Shown here: positions 51,990 to 60,349 of the stretch, in pieces
How the letters are laid out: every line of letters begins with the position of its first letter
How positions within the stretch are numbered: the stretch's first letter is position 1
NCBI RefSeq assembly: GCF_900240335.1
Contig: NZ_LT964979.1
Span: 2,852,001-2,916,000 of the forward strand
Direction of reading: 5' to 3'
Origin: Flavimobilis massiliensis
GTDB taxonomy: Bacteria > Actinomycetota > Actinomycetes > Actinomycetales > Cellulomonadaceae
DNA: 64,000 nucleotides
Notes under the pieces: generated by a model
The model's database searches: none
What the model saw: the letters and a program-made list of their open reading frames with translations, nothing else
Told to the model about the DNA's origin: nothing
Made by a program: the position numbers and the translations under genes

Positions 51990-53757
51990 CCTGACTTGGG
52001 TCACGTTCTCCACAGCCGGAAGAGCGCGGTTCGTTGACCTGCGATGATGCGCGCGATTCTGTGGATTGGTGCCTCGGTTGAGGCACTAAGTATTCTCCAG
52101 GGATGGTGTGGGTCCGGCGAGTGCGGACGGCGTCGGGCGCGACGGCCGTGCAGATCGTGGAATCCGTGCAGGGCCGACGCCGGATCGTGCGCCATGTTGG
52201 CTCAGCCCACGACGAGGTCACGCTGGCGATGCTCCTGCAGGAAGCCGACGGGTTGATCGTCGACGACGCTCAGATGCAGCTTGATCTGGGTCTGCACTCC
52301 ACGGGTCGCCACGTTGCGCTGCTGCCCGAGCCGACCGCACCTGAACTTCTCCCGGAGCCACCAGCGCCCCGCGGCCGGCCGGCGCGTCCCCCACGGGTGA
52401 CCCGCTCCTTCTCCGGGCTGCTCTATGAGGTCCTTGCGGGAGTCTTCGACGACCTCGGCTTCGACGTCGTGGCCGATGAGACCTTTCGGGACCTGGTCAT
52501 CGCGCGGATCGTTGAGCCCACCTCCCTGCTCGACGTCGACCGGGTCCTTGCTGACCTGGGTCGAGTGTCGGCGTCGCTCTCGACGCGCAAGCGCACGCTC
52601 AAGCGCGCCCATGACGGCCGCTACCGGGACCTGATCGCCACCGCCTGCTTCGCTCACGCACGCAGCCGCGGAGACATCTCGCTGGTGCTCTATGACGTGA
52701 CGACGTTGTACTTCGAGGCCGAGAAGGAAGACGACCTGCGCAAGGTCGGGTTCTCCAAGGAGCGCCGGGTCGACCCGCAGATTGTCGTGGGACTGCTCGT
52801 GGACCGCACCGGGTTCCCGCTCGAGATCGGCTGCTTCGAGGGCAACAAGGCCGAGACTCACACGCTTGTGCCCATCATCAAGTCCTTCCAGGCCCGCCAC
52901 GGCATCGAGGCCATGGTCGTCGTCGCAGACGCCGGCATGCTCTCGGCGAAGAACCTTCACGAGCTGGAGGATGCGGGGCTGTCCTTCATCGTCGGGGCCC
53001 GTCAGACCTCCGCGCCGCTGGACCTGGCCTCTCACTACCGCTGGAACGGCACCGCGATGGTCGAGGGGCAGATCATCGACACCCTCACTCCCAAGCATCG
53101 CGGCGCACGGGCGGACAACGACACCCAGCAGCGCGCCGAACCGGTCCGGAGGCCGCAGGGGGCCCCCGCCTCATGGCGGGCGGTGTGGGCGTACCCGACC
53201 AAGAGATTCGTCCGGGACAACAAGACCCTCACCCTGCAGGAGAACCGCGCCCGAGCGGTCATCGAGGGCGACAAGGCCGCCCGCGGCACGCGTTTCGTCA
53301 AGACCTCCGGCAGCGCCCGCAGCCTGGACGAGGCCGCCCTTGCGCGGGCCCGGATGGTGGCCGGGCTCAAGGGCTACGTCACCAACATCCCCGCGGCGAT
53401 CATGCCAGCCGGAGAGGTCATCTCCAGCTACCACGACCTGTGGCACGTGGAGGCGTCCTTCCGGATGTCCAAGACGGACCTTCGAGCCCGTCCGTTCTTC
53501 GCACGCACCCGCGAAGCCATCGAGGCCCACCTCACCATCGTGTTCACCGCACTGGCGGTCTCCCGCACGATCCAGGACCGCACGGGCCTCTCGATCCGCA
53601 AGGTTCTGCGCGATCTACGGCCATTGCGCTCAGCAACCATCGAAGCTGGGGGCGTCGTCACCGACGTCGCCCCCGCAATCCCGGCTGACAAGCAGGCGTT
53701 GCTCGACGCGCTCAGGACACCGTCGTCAGGGCACTAAGGCGTTTGACCCAACTCAGG
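51990..53757 (+). mobile_element. IS1634-like insertion sequence
   Basis: A 1768-bp element with terminal inverted repeats CCTGACTTGGGTCA at 51990 and its near-complement TTGACCCAACTCAGG at the right end (one mismatch). It holds one transposase gene and is flanked by a 15-bp direct repeat; unusually long duplications are known for the IS1634 family. It is inserted in a small gene downstream of the ychF array. Confidence 0.85.
52103..53737 (+). CDS. IS1634-family transposase
   Basis: A 544-residue DDE transposase of the IS4/IS1634 type. LVLYDVTTLYFEAEKEDDLR carries the first Asp, VVVADAGMLSAKNLHELED the second, and the conserved C-terminal YHDLWHVEASFRMSKTDLRARP the Glu-containing YREK-like region. 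It appears full length, so the element may still move. ATG 52103 follows CCAGGG. Confidence 0.9.
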   Translation: MVWVRRVRTASGATAVQIVESVQGRRRIVRHVGSAHDEVTLAMLLQEADGLIVDDAQMQLDLGLHSTGRHVALLPEPTAPELLPEPPAPRGRPARPPRVTRSFSGLLYEVLAGVFDDLGFDVVADETFRDLVIARIVEPTSLLDVDRVLADLGRVSASLSTRKRTLKRAHDGRYRDLIATACFAHARSRGDISLVLYDVTTLYFEAEKEDDLRKVGFSKERRVDPQIVVGLLVDRTGFPLEIGCFEGNKAETHTLVPIIKSFQARHGIEAMVVVADAGMLSAKNLHELEDAGLSFIVGARQTSAPLDLASHYRWNGTAMVEGQIIDTLTPKHRGARADNDTQQRAEPVRRPQGAPASWRAVWAYPTKRFVRDNKTLTLQENRARAVIEGDKAARGTRFVKTSGSARSLDEAALARARMVAGLKGYVTNIPAAIMPAGEVISSYHDLWHVEASFRMSKTDLRARPFFARTREAIEAHLTIVFTALAVSRTIQDRTGLSIRKVLRDLRPLRSATIEAGGVVTDVAPAIPADKQALLDALRTPSSGH

Positions 53758-53895
53758 ACNATTGCGCTCAGCAACCATCGAAGCTGGGGGCGTCGTCACC
53801 GACGTCGCCCCCGCAATCCCGGCTGACAAGCAGGCGTTGCTCGACGCGCTCAGGACACCGTCGTCAGGGCACTAAGGCGTTTGACCCAACTCAGG
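53623..53895. other. Assembly join: N at 53760 beside a duplicated IS end
   Basis: The 135 bases at 53623-53757 are repeated exactly at 53761-53895, separated only by AC and one N. The repeat is the right end of the IS. This looks like two contigs ending in the same IS that were joined without merging, not a biological duplication. Confidence 0.85.
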
Positions 53896-53910
53896 TCCAC
53901 GGGGACGCGA
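53896..53910 (+). repeat. Right copy of the 15-bp IS target duplication
   Basis: Second copy of TCCACGGGGACGCGA, starting right after the IS terminal CAGG. Confidence 0.8.
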
Positions 53911-54254
53911 GCGCCCCGGAGCGATTTTGGGCCTACGGCGCGGCGCTGAGTTTCGCGGGAGGTGCCGACAACGCGGGACTGGTGGGCGCCGTCGAGAACT
54001 ACCTCGCCAGCGGATCTGCAGATGACCTTGCCGCGGCCGAAGCGGCGTTCGAGCTGTTGGGGCTCGAGCCTGTCGCCGCTCTCGTCAAGCATGCTCATGC
54101 TGAGTACGTGCGCATGCGACCTGACGGTCCGTCGCAGGAGCTCGACGACGCGGACGAGCAGCTCTGGGACGAGCTCGACGCGCAGTGGTTCACGCTCGGT
54201 GTCACGGAGCGGCTCGACAGTTTCTCCGGCACCATGCGCGACGATCTCGCCTGA
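53911..54254 (+). pseudogene. 3' part of the IS-interrupted gene, DMP19/DUF4375-like
   Basis: It continues the reading frame of 51941-51989: SAPERFWAYGAALSFAGGAD, then NAGLVGAVENYLASGSADDL, and ends SFSGTMRDDLA. The pattern, with a helical acidic protein and an ADNAGLVGAVENYL block, faintly resembles the DMP19/DUF4375 family; I am not sure. Without its start codon it is probably not expressed. The intact gene would have followed repeat R9 by about 230 bases. Confidence 0.55.
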
Positions 54255-54378
54255 CGGGTTGTCCCGGCGTGACGTGCGCGTCGGAGCCACCCTCAGTGGC
54301 GTGGTCTCCACCTGGCGTACGGTGCGGAGGGGCGCGGTGGCGTCGCCCCGTGCCGAGACCGCCAAGGAGCCCGATCCT

Positions 54379-54729
54379 ATGTCTGACACCCTTCCCGCAT
54401 GCCCCGAGTGTTCCGAGGCCTACACGTACGAGCAGGGCGCGCTGCTTGTCTGCCCGATGTGCGGCTACGAGTGGTCCGCCTCGGAGCCGTCGGATGTCCT
54501 GGGCGTGGCCGTCCGCGACGCCGTCGGCAACGAGCTCGCCGACGGCGACACTGTGACGATCGTCAAGGACCTCAAGGTTTCCGGCGCCGGCGGTGGGTCG
54601 ATCAAGGTCGGCACGAAGGTCAAGGGCATCCGCCTGCTCGCCGAGCCCGTCAACGGTCATGACATCGACGCGACCGTGCCTGGCTTCGGGCGCATGCAGC
54701 TGAAGTCGTCGGTCGTGAAGAAGGCCTGA
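54379..54729 (+). CDS. Zinc-ribbon protein YjdM/PhnA family
   Basis: A 116-residue protein with an N-terminal zinc ribbon (CPECSEAYTYEQGALLVCPMC, two CxxC pairs) and the PhnA C-terminal domain (DGDTVTIVKDLKVSGAG, VKGIRL). Despite the historical name, a role in phosphonate use is not established. AAGGAG lies nine bases before the ATG. It stands alone upstream of the cmtR operon. Confidence 0.9.
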   Translation: MSDTLPACPECSEAYTYEQGALLVCPMCGYEWSASEPSDVLGVAVRDAVGNELADGDTVTIVKDLKVSGAGGGSIKVGTKVKGIRLLAEPVNGHDIDATVPGFGRMQLKSSVVKKA

Positions 54730-54808
54730 GCAGCGGGCGGCTGCCGCCGCCAGGGCGCAGCGCGGCACTCGTCTCCAGGCGTCGACGACCATACTTCAGT
54801 TGCGGCTG

Positions 54809-54814
54809 TATAGT
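54809..54814 (+). promoter_or_regulatory. Promoter and probable operator of cmtR
   Basis: TATAGT lies six bases before the GTG start. The surrounding ATAC...GTAT imperfect dyad at 54791-54812 would place a repressor on the -10 box. Confidence 0.5.
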
Positions 54815-54820
54815 CATCAT

Positions 54821-55180
54821 GTGCTGACCATTGCCTCGCGTCTCGACGTCATGAACCGGCTCGGCCGGGCCATGGCGGACCCGACGCGCTCCCGGATCCT
54901 CCTCACGCTGCTCGACGCCCCCGGCTACCCGGCCGAACTCGCGCGCGAGCTCGGGCTCACCCGCTCGAACGTCTCCAACCACCTCACGTGCCTGCGCGAC
55001 TGCGGCATCGTCGTCGCCGAGCCCGAGGGGCGCCGGACGCGCTACGAAATCGCCCACCCGCACCTCGCCGCGGCGCTCCTCGCGCTCGTCGACGTCACCC
55101 TCGCGGTCGACGAGGACGCGCCGTGCCTCGACGTCGAGTGCACCGTGCCCGGATGCTGCGACGCCGGAGGCAACCGATGA
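54821..55180 (+). CDS. cmtR: ArsR/SmtB family metal sensor, CmtR type
   Basis: A 119-residue winged-helix repressor closely matching mycobacterial CmtR, a cadmium/lead sensor. LTIASRLDVMNRLGRAMADP starts the protein, the recognition helix is TRSNVSNHLTCLRDCG with two of the metal cysteines, and the third ligand is in the C-terminal APC. Extra cysteines follow in ECTVPGCCD. It should release the promoter when metal binds, switching on the efflux gene that overlaps it by four bases (ATGA). Confidence 0.9.
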   Translation: MLTIASRLDVMNRLGRAMADPTRSRILLTLLDAPGYPAELARELGLTRSNVSNHLTCLRDCGIVVAEPEGRRTRYEIAHPHLAAALLALVDVTLAVDEDAPCLDVECTVPGCCDAGGNR

Positions 55181-55854
55181 CCGCCCTCGCGCTCGACCCC
55201 GCGCGCACCGCGGCCCTGCGTCGACGGATCAGGATCGTCGTCGCGATCACGATCACGTGGAACGTCATCGAGGCGTGCGTCGCCCTGCTCGCGGGGTCTG
55301 CCGCGTCGTCAGCCGCGCTCATCGGGTTCGGCCTCGACTCGATCGTCGAGGTGCTCTCGGCCGCGGCGGTCGCGTGGCAGTTCTCCGCGCCCGACCCGCA
55401 GAGTCGCGAGAAGGTGACGCTCCGCGTCATCGCGGTCTCGTTCTTCGCGCTCGCCGCGTACGTCACCGTCGACGCCCTCCTGTCGCTTACGGGCATGCGC
55501 GATCCCGAGCACTCGCCGGTCGGCATCGCCGTCGCAGCGCTCAGCCTCGTCGTCATGCCGTTCCTCAGCTGGTTCGAGCGCCGGACGGGCCGCGAGCTCG
55601 GCTCGGCGTCGGCGATCGCCGACTCCAAGCAGACGCTCATCTGCACCTACCTCTCGGCGGCGCTGCTCGTCGGACTCCTGCTCAACGCCCTGCTCGGTTG
55701 GGCGTGGGCCGACTCCGTCGCGGCCCTCGTCATCGCGGTGCTCGCCGTCCGTGAGGGCCTCGAGGCGTGGAAGGGCGACCCGTGCTGCGCGACGCCACTC
55801 TCCGTGCTCACGGGCGAGCGCGAGGCCCCCGCCTGCGACGACGACTGCTGCTGA
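55177..55854 (+). CDS. Cation diffusion facilitator-type transporter
   Basis: A 225-residue protein with six predicted membrane segments and no cytoplasmic domain. Acidic metal-site candidates are GLDSIVE in TM2 and WADSVAA in TM5, and the C-terminus is cysteine-rich (GDPCCATP, ending CDDDCC). It probably exports cadmium or lead under control of CmtR, with which it shares an operon; GGAGG precedes its ATG. Confidence 0.88.
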   Translation: MTALALDPARTAALRRRIRIVVAITITWNVIEACVALLAGSAASSAALIGFGLDSIVEVLSAAAVAWQFSAPDPQSREKVTLRVIAVSFFALAAYVTVDALLSLTGMRDPEHSPVGIAVAALSLVVMPFLSWFERRTGRELGSASAIADSKQTLICTYLSAALLVGLLLNALLGWAWADSVAALVIAVLAVREGLEAWKGDPCCATPLSVLTGEREAPACDDDCC

Positions 55855-55902
55855 CGTTCTCCCGCTCCTGCCGAGCGGCTGCCAGAGCGTCATGATGAAC
55901 GC

Positions 55903-56298
55903 ATGAGCCCCGACTCCCAGCATGCAGCCGCCGAGATCGACGCGATCGTCGCCGCCGCCGGCGGGTGGCGCGGCGACGCGCTCGCCCGCCTCCGCCGCGT
56001 CGTCCTCAGCGCCGACGAGGGGATCGTCGAGGAGATCAAGTGGCGCAAGCCCTCGAAGCCCGAGGGTGTCGCGACGTGGGTGTGCGACGGCAACGTCGCG
56101 ATGGCCGACATCCTCAAGGCGGCCGTGCGGCTGACGTTCCCCCAGGGTGCCCGGCTCGACGACCCGGCAGGCCTCTTCAACGCGCGCCTCGACGGGAAGA
56201 CGGTCCGCGCGATCGACCTCGCCGAGGGCGACAAGATCGACGACGACGCCCTCCGCCAGCTCGTGCGCGACGCCGTCCGCGTCAACCGCGGCGGCTGA
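55903..56298 (+). CDS. DUF1801 domain-containing protein
   Basis: A 131-residue small protein with the YdhG/DUF1801 pattern VEEIKWRKPSKPEGVATWVC and LKAAVRLTFPQGARL. The function is unknown. It converges with a broken carboxypeptidase gene, with 14 bases between the ends. Confidence 0.85.
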   Translation: MSPDSQHAAAEIDAIVAAAGGWRGDALARLRRVVLSADEGIVEEIKWRKPSKPEGVATWVCDGNVAMADILKAAVRLTFPQGARLDDPAGLFNARLDGKTVRAIDLAEGDKIDDDALRQLVRDAVRVNRGG

Positions 56299-56312
56299 GC
56301 GGTCAGGCAGCT

Positions 56313-56922
56313 CTACGCAGTGAACGTCTGCGTGAGCGTCCGCTCGTCGCCCACCCATCGCAGGCGACCGAGCGCGCCGTTGACGAGCAGCCCCTCGGGC
56401 GCGTGGGCCCGCGCGAACGCGGGCACGTCGCCGTACGGGGAGCCGACGACGTCGCTCAGCGTGAGGGGCGTCATGAGCGTCGAGATGTCGGAGAGCCCGA
56501 CGAGCCACGTGGGCTCGGACGCGTCGATCGCGTCCCAGTCGAGCAGCGGCAGGAGGTCGGTCGCGGTGTCGCCGCCGTCAGGGCGGCACGACCGCCCTGA
56601 CGGCGGGGTCCGTGAGGAAGGCGGTGAGCTCGCGCGCGCGGTCGGCGGCGGGGGCGCTCACGTGAGCGCTGCCGTCCATGCACCTCCCGACGACGACGCG
56701 GAAGCCGTGGGCACGCAGGCCCGCGACGGCGACATCGATGCGTGCCTGCAGCGACGCCGGGACGCCGCACGAGGGCGAGGTGACGGCGATGAGGTCGCCG
56801 GGGGCGAGCGGCGCAGGGAAGCGGATGGGCATGCACCCAGGCTCGGGCCGCTGCGCCCAGCCGGCGATCTGACGCGCTGCTGCGCGGGCGCGCGTGAGCC
56901 GTGGGTCGTTCGGCTCGGCCAT
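56313..56922 (-). pseudogene. LD-carboxypeptidase (peptidase S66) with frameshift and internal deletion
   Basis: The 5' part codes a normal start (MPIRFPAPLAPGDLIAVTSP, GLRAHGFRVVVGRCM), then stops at TGA just after AVRAVVPP. In another frame the text continues GGDTATDLLPLLDWDAIDAS, LVGLSDISTLMTPLTL, and jumps directly to the family's C-terminal GSPYGDVPAFARAHAPEGLL. About 100 or more residues with the Glu and His of the catalytic triad are missing. The gene is dead. Confidence 0.8.
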
Positions 56923-57007
56923 GACCGCGAATCGGCATCATGCATGCCTGTTCGGTAGCGGGTGCTGTACGTTCACCCGGAGCGCCCGCACAACGAGGAG
57001 GAACGGC

Positions 57008-57445
57008 ATGGTGGGTCCTACCCTCGTGCTCGTCAGGCACGAGGAGCTCTCCGGGGTGCACCTCGACGGCCTGCGTCGAATGTTCGACGGCGAGTACGCG
57101 CGGGACTTCGGTGACTGGGACCCGGAGCAGCCGTACGGATACGCGCCGCACGACATTTATGTCATCGCGCGAGATCATCGGGGGATCGTCGGCCACGTCG
57201 GATGGGCCCGGCGCACCATCGTCGTCGGTGCACGTCACGTGGTCATCGCAGGGGTCGGGGGAGTGATCGTCGCTGGCCGCGCACGAGGGAGCCGCCTCGG
57301 ATCGATCCTCATGGACGTGACGGCCGGGTCGATCGCGGACGCGTACCAGCAGTTTCTGGTGACGCGGCGGACTTGGCTCGAGAGCGAGAACCGTCGCCTC
57401 GGCCCCAACCGGGGTGAGGGAGACCTCGGGGAGCAACAGTTGTGA
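57008..57445 (+). CDS. GNAT family N-acetyltransferase, possibly truncated
   Basis: A 145-residue protein. GVGGVIVAGRARGSRLGSIL is the acetyl-CoA loop. The beginning (LVLVRHEELSGVHLDGLRRM, DIYVIARDHRGIVGHVGWA) recalls aminoglycoside 2'-N-acetyltransferase or NodA-like proteins. After the loop, the expected last strands are replaced by a short charged tail, so the C-terminus may be lost to a frameshift or deletion. GAGGAGGA precedes the ATG. Confidence 0.7.
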   Translation: MVGPTLVLVRHEELSGVHLDGLRRMFDGEYARDFGDWDPEQPYGYAPHDIYVIARDHRGIVGHVGWARRTIVVGARHVVIAGVGGVIVAGRARGSRLGSILMDVTAGSIADAYQQFLVTRRTWLESENRRLGPNRGEGDLGEQQL

Positions 57446-57554
57446 CGTCTGCTTTCTCAACGAGGGTGCCGGGGTCGGCCACTCGGCTGCCCGTCGTCAC
57501 GACGGGGAGGGACGTCGTGCCGCTCGTCGAGCCCGGAGCGGTAGAGACGTGACC

Positions 57555-58181
57555 ATGAGCGGACGACTCCCCGACAAGGTGGGTCGCGCCTATGCGGCAC
57601 GCGCCTCCGAGTACGTCGAACGGCTCGGCGGCCTCGAGATGATGTCAGCCGTCGACATCGAGACGATCACTCGCTGGGGTCGGCAGCGCCAAGGCGCGGT
57701 GCTCGACGCCGGGTGCGGACCAGGCCACTGGACCGCGCACCTTGACGGTCTCGGCTGTGACGTCACGGGGCTCGATGTGGTTCCGGCCTTCCTCGACAGC
57801 GCACGCGCAAGGTTCCCCGAGGTGCGGTTCCGGCTCGGCGATCTTGACCGGCTCCCGTACGCGTCCGAGAGCCTCAACGGGGTCCTCGCCTGGTACTCCC
57901 TCATCCACACACCGCCCGAGTCGCTGCCGACGGTCGTGCGGGAGCTCGCACGATCCCTCGAGCCGGAGGGGTCGTTGCTCGTCGGATGGTTCCTCGGAGA
58001 GCGCGTCGAGGCGTTCGACCATGCTGTCGTCACGGCGTACACGTGGCCGGTCGACGAGATGACGCGTCTGCTCGACGACGCTGGCCTTGAGGTCGTCGCG
58101 GTGCAGACGCGGCATGACGCAGGTGCTCGTCCCCATGCTGACGCCGTCGCGACGCGGCGCGCGGTCCATGTCGCCCGGTGA
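57555..58181 (+). CDS. Class I SAM-dependent methyltransferase
   Basis: A 208-residue methyltransferase with motif I VLDAGCGPGHWTAHL, acidic motif II VTGLDVVPAFLD, motif IV LNGVLAWYSLIHTPP and LEPEGSLLVGWF. The acceptor is unknown; small-molecule methylation is likely. ATG 57555 is used; the frame is open upstream but unconvincing. A hairpin follows the stop. Confidence 0.87.
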   Translation: MSGRLPDKVGRAYAARASEYVERLGGLEMMSAVDIETITRWGRQRQGAVLDAGCGPGHWTAHLDGLGCDVTGLDVVPAFLDSARARFPEVRFRLGDLDRLPYASESLNGVLAWYSLIHTPPESLPTVVRELARSLEPEGSLLVGWFLGERVEAFDHAVVTAYTWPVDEMTRLLDDAGLEVVAVQTRHDAGARPHADAVATRRAVHVAR

Positions 58182-58202
58182 GGCCGACGACTGTGAGCGC
58201 CC

Positions 58203-58223
58203 GTGCACACGATTCGTGTGCAC
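58203..58223. terminator. Palindrome between convergent genes
   Basis: GTGCACACG, then ATT, then CGTGTGCAC: perfect 9-bp arms 21 bases after the methyltransferase stop. A tight terminator or operator. Confidence 0.55.
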
Positions 58224-58256
58224 AGGCCCGAACAGAGCGCAGCCTCGGGGAGCGGC

Positions 58257-58580
58257 TCAGCGTGGGACGGGTCCCGCCGACGTCGCCGTCGGGTCGAGGC
58301 TTCGCCGGAGCAGCTCCGCGCGCGCCTCGACATCGATCCGCCAGCCGAACCCTCGGCGGGACAGGCGCCAGCGTTCGTCGTCCGTCCGCGTCCGGACAGG
58401 GCTGACGACGGCGTCCCCGAGCCGGACCACGCGACCAGAGGGAAGCCGCACGACGAGCGCCGTCACCTCGGTCCGCAACGGGCCTGTCGTGACGAGGCCG
58501 CCCGCGAATGACGACGCGCCCGGACGCGCGGTCCGTGAGTCGCCAGAGGTAGCCCTCCATCTTCACGCCGGTGCGCGGAC
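58257..58580 (-). pseudogene. Frameshifted protein, possibly tocopherol cyclase-like
   Basis: One frame codes TGPRTGVKMEGYLWRLTDRA and SGRVVI. A second frame then continues LVTTGPLRTEVTALVVRLPS and ends WRIDVEARAELLRRSL before a TGA at 58257-58259. The first piece recalls tocopherol cyclase-like proteins, but this is a weak match. Neither frame alone makes a whole protein. Confidence 0.4.
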
Positions 58581-58647
58581 CCGTCGACAGCGTCCAGGTC
58601 GACGTGGGTGGATGATCGGACGGTCGGTACGGACGGAAGGACGACCC

Positions 58648-59091
58648 ATGGCCGTGACGGTCTTCTCGCGAGGTGTGTGGTTCCCGACGGTCGTCCGGGC
58701 GGGTGACGCCCTGCGGCTCGAACTCGCTGCGGGCGCCGACGCGCTCCATGATCCGCGCGTGCTCGGCTTCCCGATCCGCGCTGAGCACGCCGACGTCCTG
58801 CGGGCGGAGCTCGCGCGCGACCTGCTGCTGTGGAGCGCGCTCCTGCCGTTGTGGGACGACGCCGGTATCCGTGGTCCGCTCGACGAGGGCGCGGCCGTCG
58901 CGCTGCTCGACCCGGTTCTGCTCGCGCCGCCGGAGGAGGTCGACGCGCTGTTCCGCACGATCCGCTGGTCGCGCGAGCAGCTCGTCGCGCACGGAGCGGA
59001 CGTCGTGCTGCTCGAGCGCGGAGAGGTCCACGCGTCGCTCGCGCACGCGACGGTCGAGCGTGACCAGGGCCGTGTCGACGCCTACCGGTAG
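58648..59091 (+). CDS. Hypothetical protein
   Basis: A 147-residue acidic protein that I do not recognise. It starts MAVTVFSRGVWFPTVVRAGD behind GGAAGGA and has no membrane segment or signal peptide. Leu-rich helices alternate with acidic stretches (RDLLLWSALLPLWDDAG). Codon use fits the genome. Neighbours give no hint of function. Confidence 0.65.
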   Translation: MAVTVFSRGVWFPTVVRAGDALRLELAAGADALHDPRVLGFPIRAEHADVLRAELARDLLLWSALLPLWDDAGIRGPLDEGAAVALLDPVLLAPPEEVDALFRTIRWSREQLVAHGADVVLLERGEVHASLAHATVERDQGRVDAYR

Positions 59092-59155
59092 GCGCGTCCT
59101 CGCCGCACACGGTTCTGATGAGGGGTTCCCGCCACGGCGGGACGCGGAGCGGGTC

Positions 59156-59422
59156 CTAGTCCGCGGTCTCCCCGAGCAGCAGCCAGCGCACCGCTCGTCG
59201 GCTGAGGAGGAGCGAGACGGCGAGGAACGTCACGGGGAAGAACCCTCCGAGGCTCACGGCGTCGCCGAAGAGCAGCTTGACGAGCCGGAGGATCACGAGC
59301 TTGCTGCCGGCGGCGACGACCCACAGGGCGAGCACGCTCGCGACCTTGCCGCCCGTGCTCGACGCTGCGCGCAGGCGCCCGAGGATGGCGCTCTTGGCGA
59401 CGAGCACGACCTCGAGCGACAA
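59156..59422 (-). CDS. Hypothetical small membrane protein
   Basis: An 88-residue protein with two or three hydrophobic segments (VASVLALWVVAAGSKLVIL, FFPVTFLAVSLLL). I do not recognise the family. The first codon of the open frame is TTG 59422; an internal GTG is also possible. No ribosome site is clear, so the gene is uncertain. Confidence 0.5.
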   Translation of the reverse strand: MSLEVVLVAKSAILGRLRAASSTGGKVASVLALWVVAAGSKLVILRLVKLLFGDAVSLGGFFPVTFLAVSLLLSRRAVRWLLLGETAD

Positions 59423-59593
59423 CTCGAGGAGGAGAGGGTGTGACCTGGCCCGACGGCCGGCGCTGCGTCGTCGACGGGGCGTCGATGGCGGTCCAGGTCT
59501 CGGGCTACGTCATCGTCGTGCGGTCAGCGTGTCACGGTGGCATGAGCCGTGCGCGCGGTGCAGGCTGTCTGGAGCCGACGACGGGGGAGAACG

Positions 59594-60061
59594 ATGGACG
59601 ACTGGCGCGACGACCGAGTGCGGGCGGCGCTCGAGGGGCGCAACCCGACGGTGCTCGCAGAACTCGACGCGGCGTTCGCCGTGATCGGTGACGTCCAGTG
59701 GCTGCCGGGGTACTCCCTCGCGCTCACGAAGGTTCCGGGCGTCGACCGGCTCTCGGACCTGCCGCGCGGGGAGCGCATCCGCTTCCTCTCGGACACCGAC
59801 CTCGTCGCGACGGCGGTCGAGAACGTCTGCGCGCGGCGCGACGCGGGCTACCGGCGTGTCAACGTCGAGATCCTCGGCAACGCCGACGCGTTTCTCCACG
59901 CGCACGTGTGGCCGCGGTACACCTGGGAACCTGCGGAGCTTGTGCGCAAGCCGGTGTGGCTCTACTCCCCGGACCGGTGGAGCGACCAGGCGCACGCGCT
60001 CGGGCCGCAGCACGACGGTCTGCGTGCGGAGCTCGAGGCGGAGCTGGCCGCGCTTGCGTAG
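59594..60061 (+). CDS. HIT-like diadenosine tetraphosphate hydrolase-type protein
   Basis: A 155-residue protein. The motif FLHAHVWPRYTWEP resembles a histidine-triad site (His-x-His) of the Ap4A hydrolase/HIT superfamily, with LPGYSLALTKVPGVDRLSDL as the N-terminal half of the fold. It probably hydrolyses a dinucleotide or nucleotide conjugate. GGGGGAGA lies just before ATG 59594. Confidence 0.72.
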   Translation: MDDWRDDRVRAALEGRNPTVLAELDAAFAVIGDVQWLPGYSLALTKVPGVDRLSDLPRGERIRFLSDTDLVATAVENVCARRDAGYRRVNVEILGNADAFLHAHVWPRYTWEPAELVRKPVWLYSPDRWSDQAHALGPQHDGLRAELEAELAALA

Positions 60062-60068
60062 CGGGCGT

Positions 60069-60108
60069 GGTCGCGGGGGTCGGGGCGCTCGCCCCGACCC
60101 CCGCGACC
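60069..60108. terminator. Strong bidirectional terminator
   Basis: An 18-bp perfect stem (60069-60086 with 60091-60108) around a GCTC loop, between two convergent genes. Confidence 0.85.
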
Positions 60109-60112
60109 TCGT

Positions 60113-60349
60113 TCAGGCGGCGGGCTTGCCGATGCGGACGCGCCAGACCTCGGGGCCCTGCTCGAGGTAGTCCCACGTGTACCGGCCGGGGAACTCGGCG
60201 TCGAACTGGTACCAGAGCGGCTTGGGGTCGTGGTCGTTGACGAGCTCGAACCCGTGACCGCTCTCGAGCGCGTGGTAGGTCTGCAGGATCAGCTCGTGGC
60301 GGCGCTGCGGCACGTCGTTGCGGACGTCGAGCTGCGGGTCGTTGCTCAT
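60113..60349 (-). CDS. DUF2249 domain-containing protein
   Basis: A 78-residue protein ending in the DUF2249 pattern LILQTYHALESGHGFELVND, HDPKPLWYQFDAEFPG and YTWDYLEQGPEVWRVRI. The family is often found near nitric-oxide or redox-response genes; its function is unknown. AGGAGAGA precedes ATG 60349. The stop of the upstream gene overlaps its ATG by four bases. Confidence 0.88.
   Translation of the reverse strand: MSNDPQLDVRNDVPQRRHELILQTYHALESGHGFELVNDHDPKPLWYQFDAEFPGRYTWDYLEQGPEVWRVRIGKPAA

Noticed and set aside
53776..54254. Transposase fused to a C-terminal domain across the N
   Set aside because: The fusion only arises by reading through the assembly N and the duplicated IS end in a different frame.
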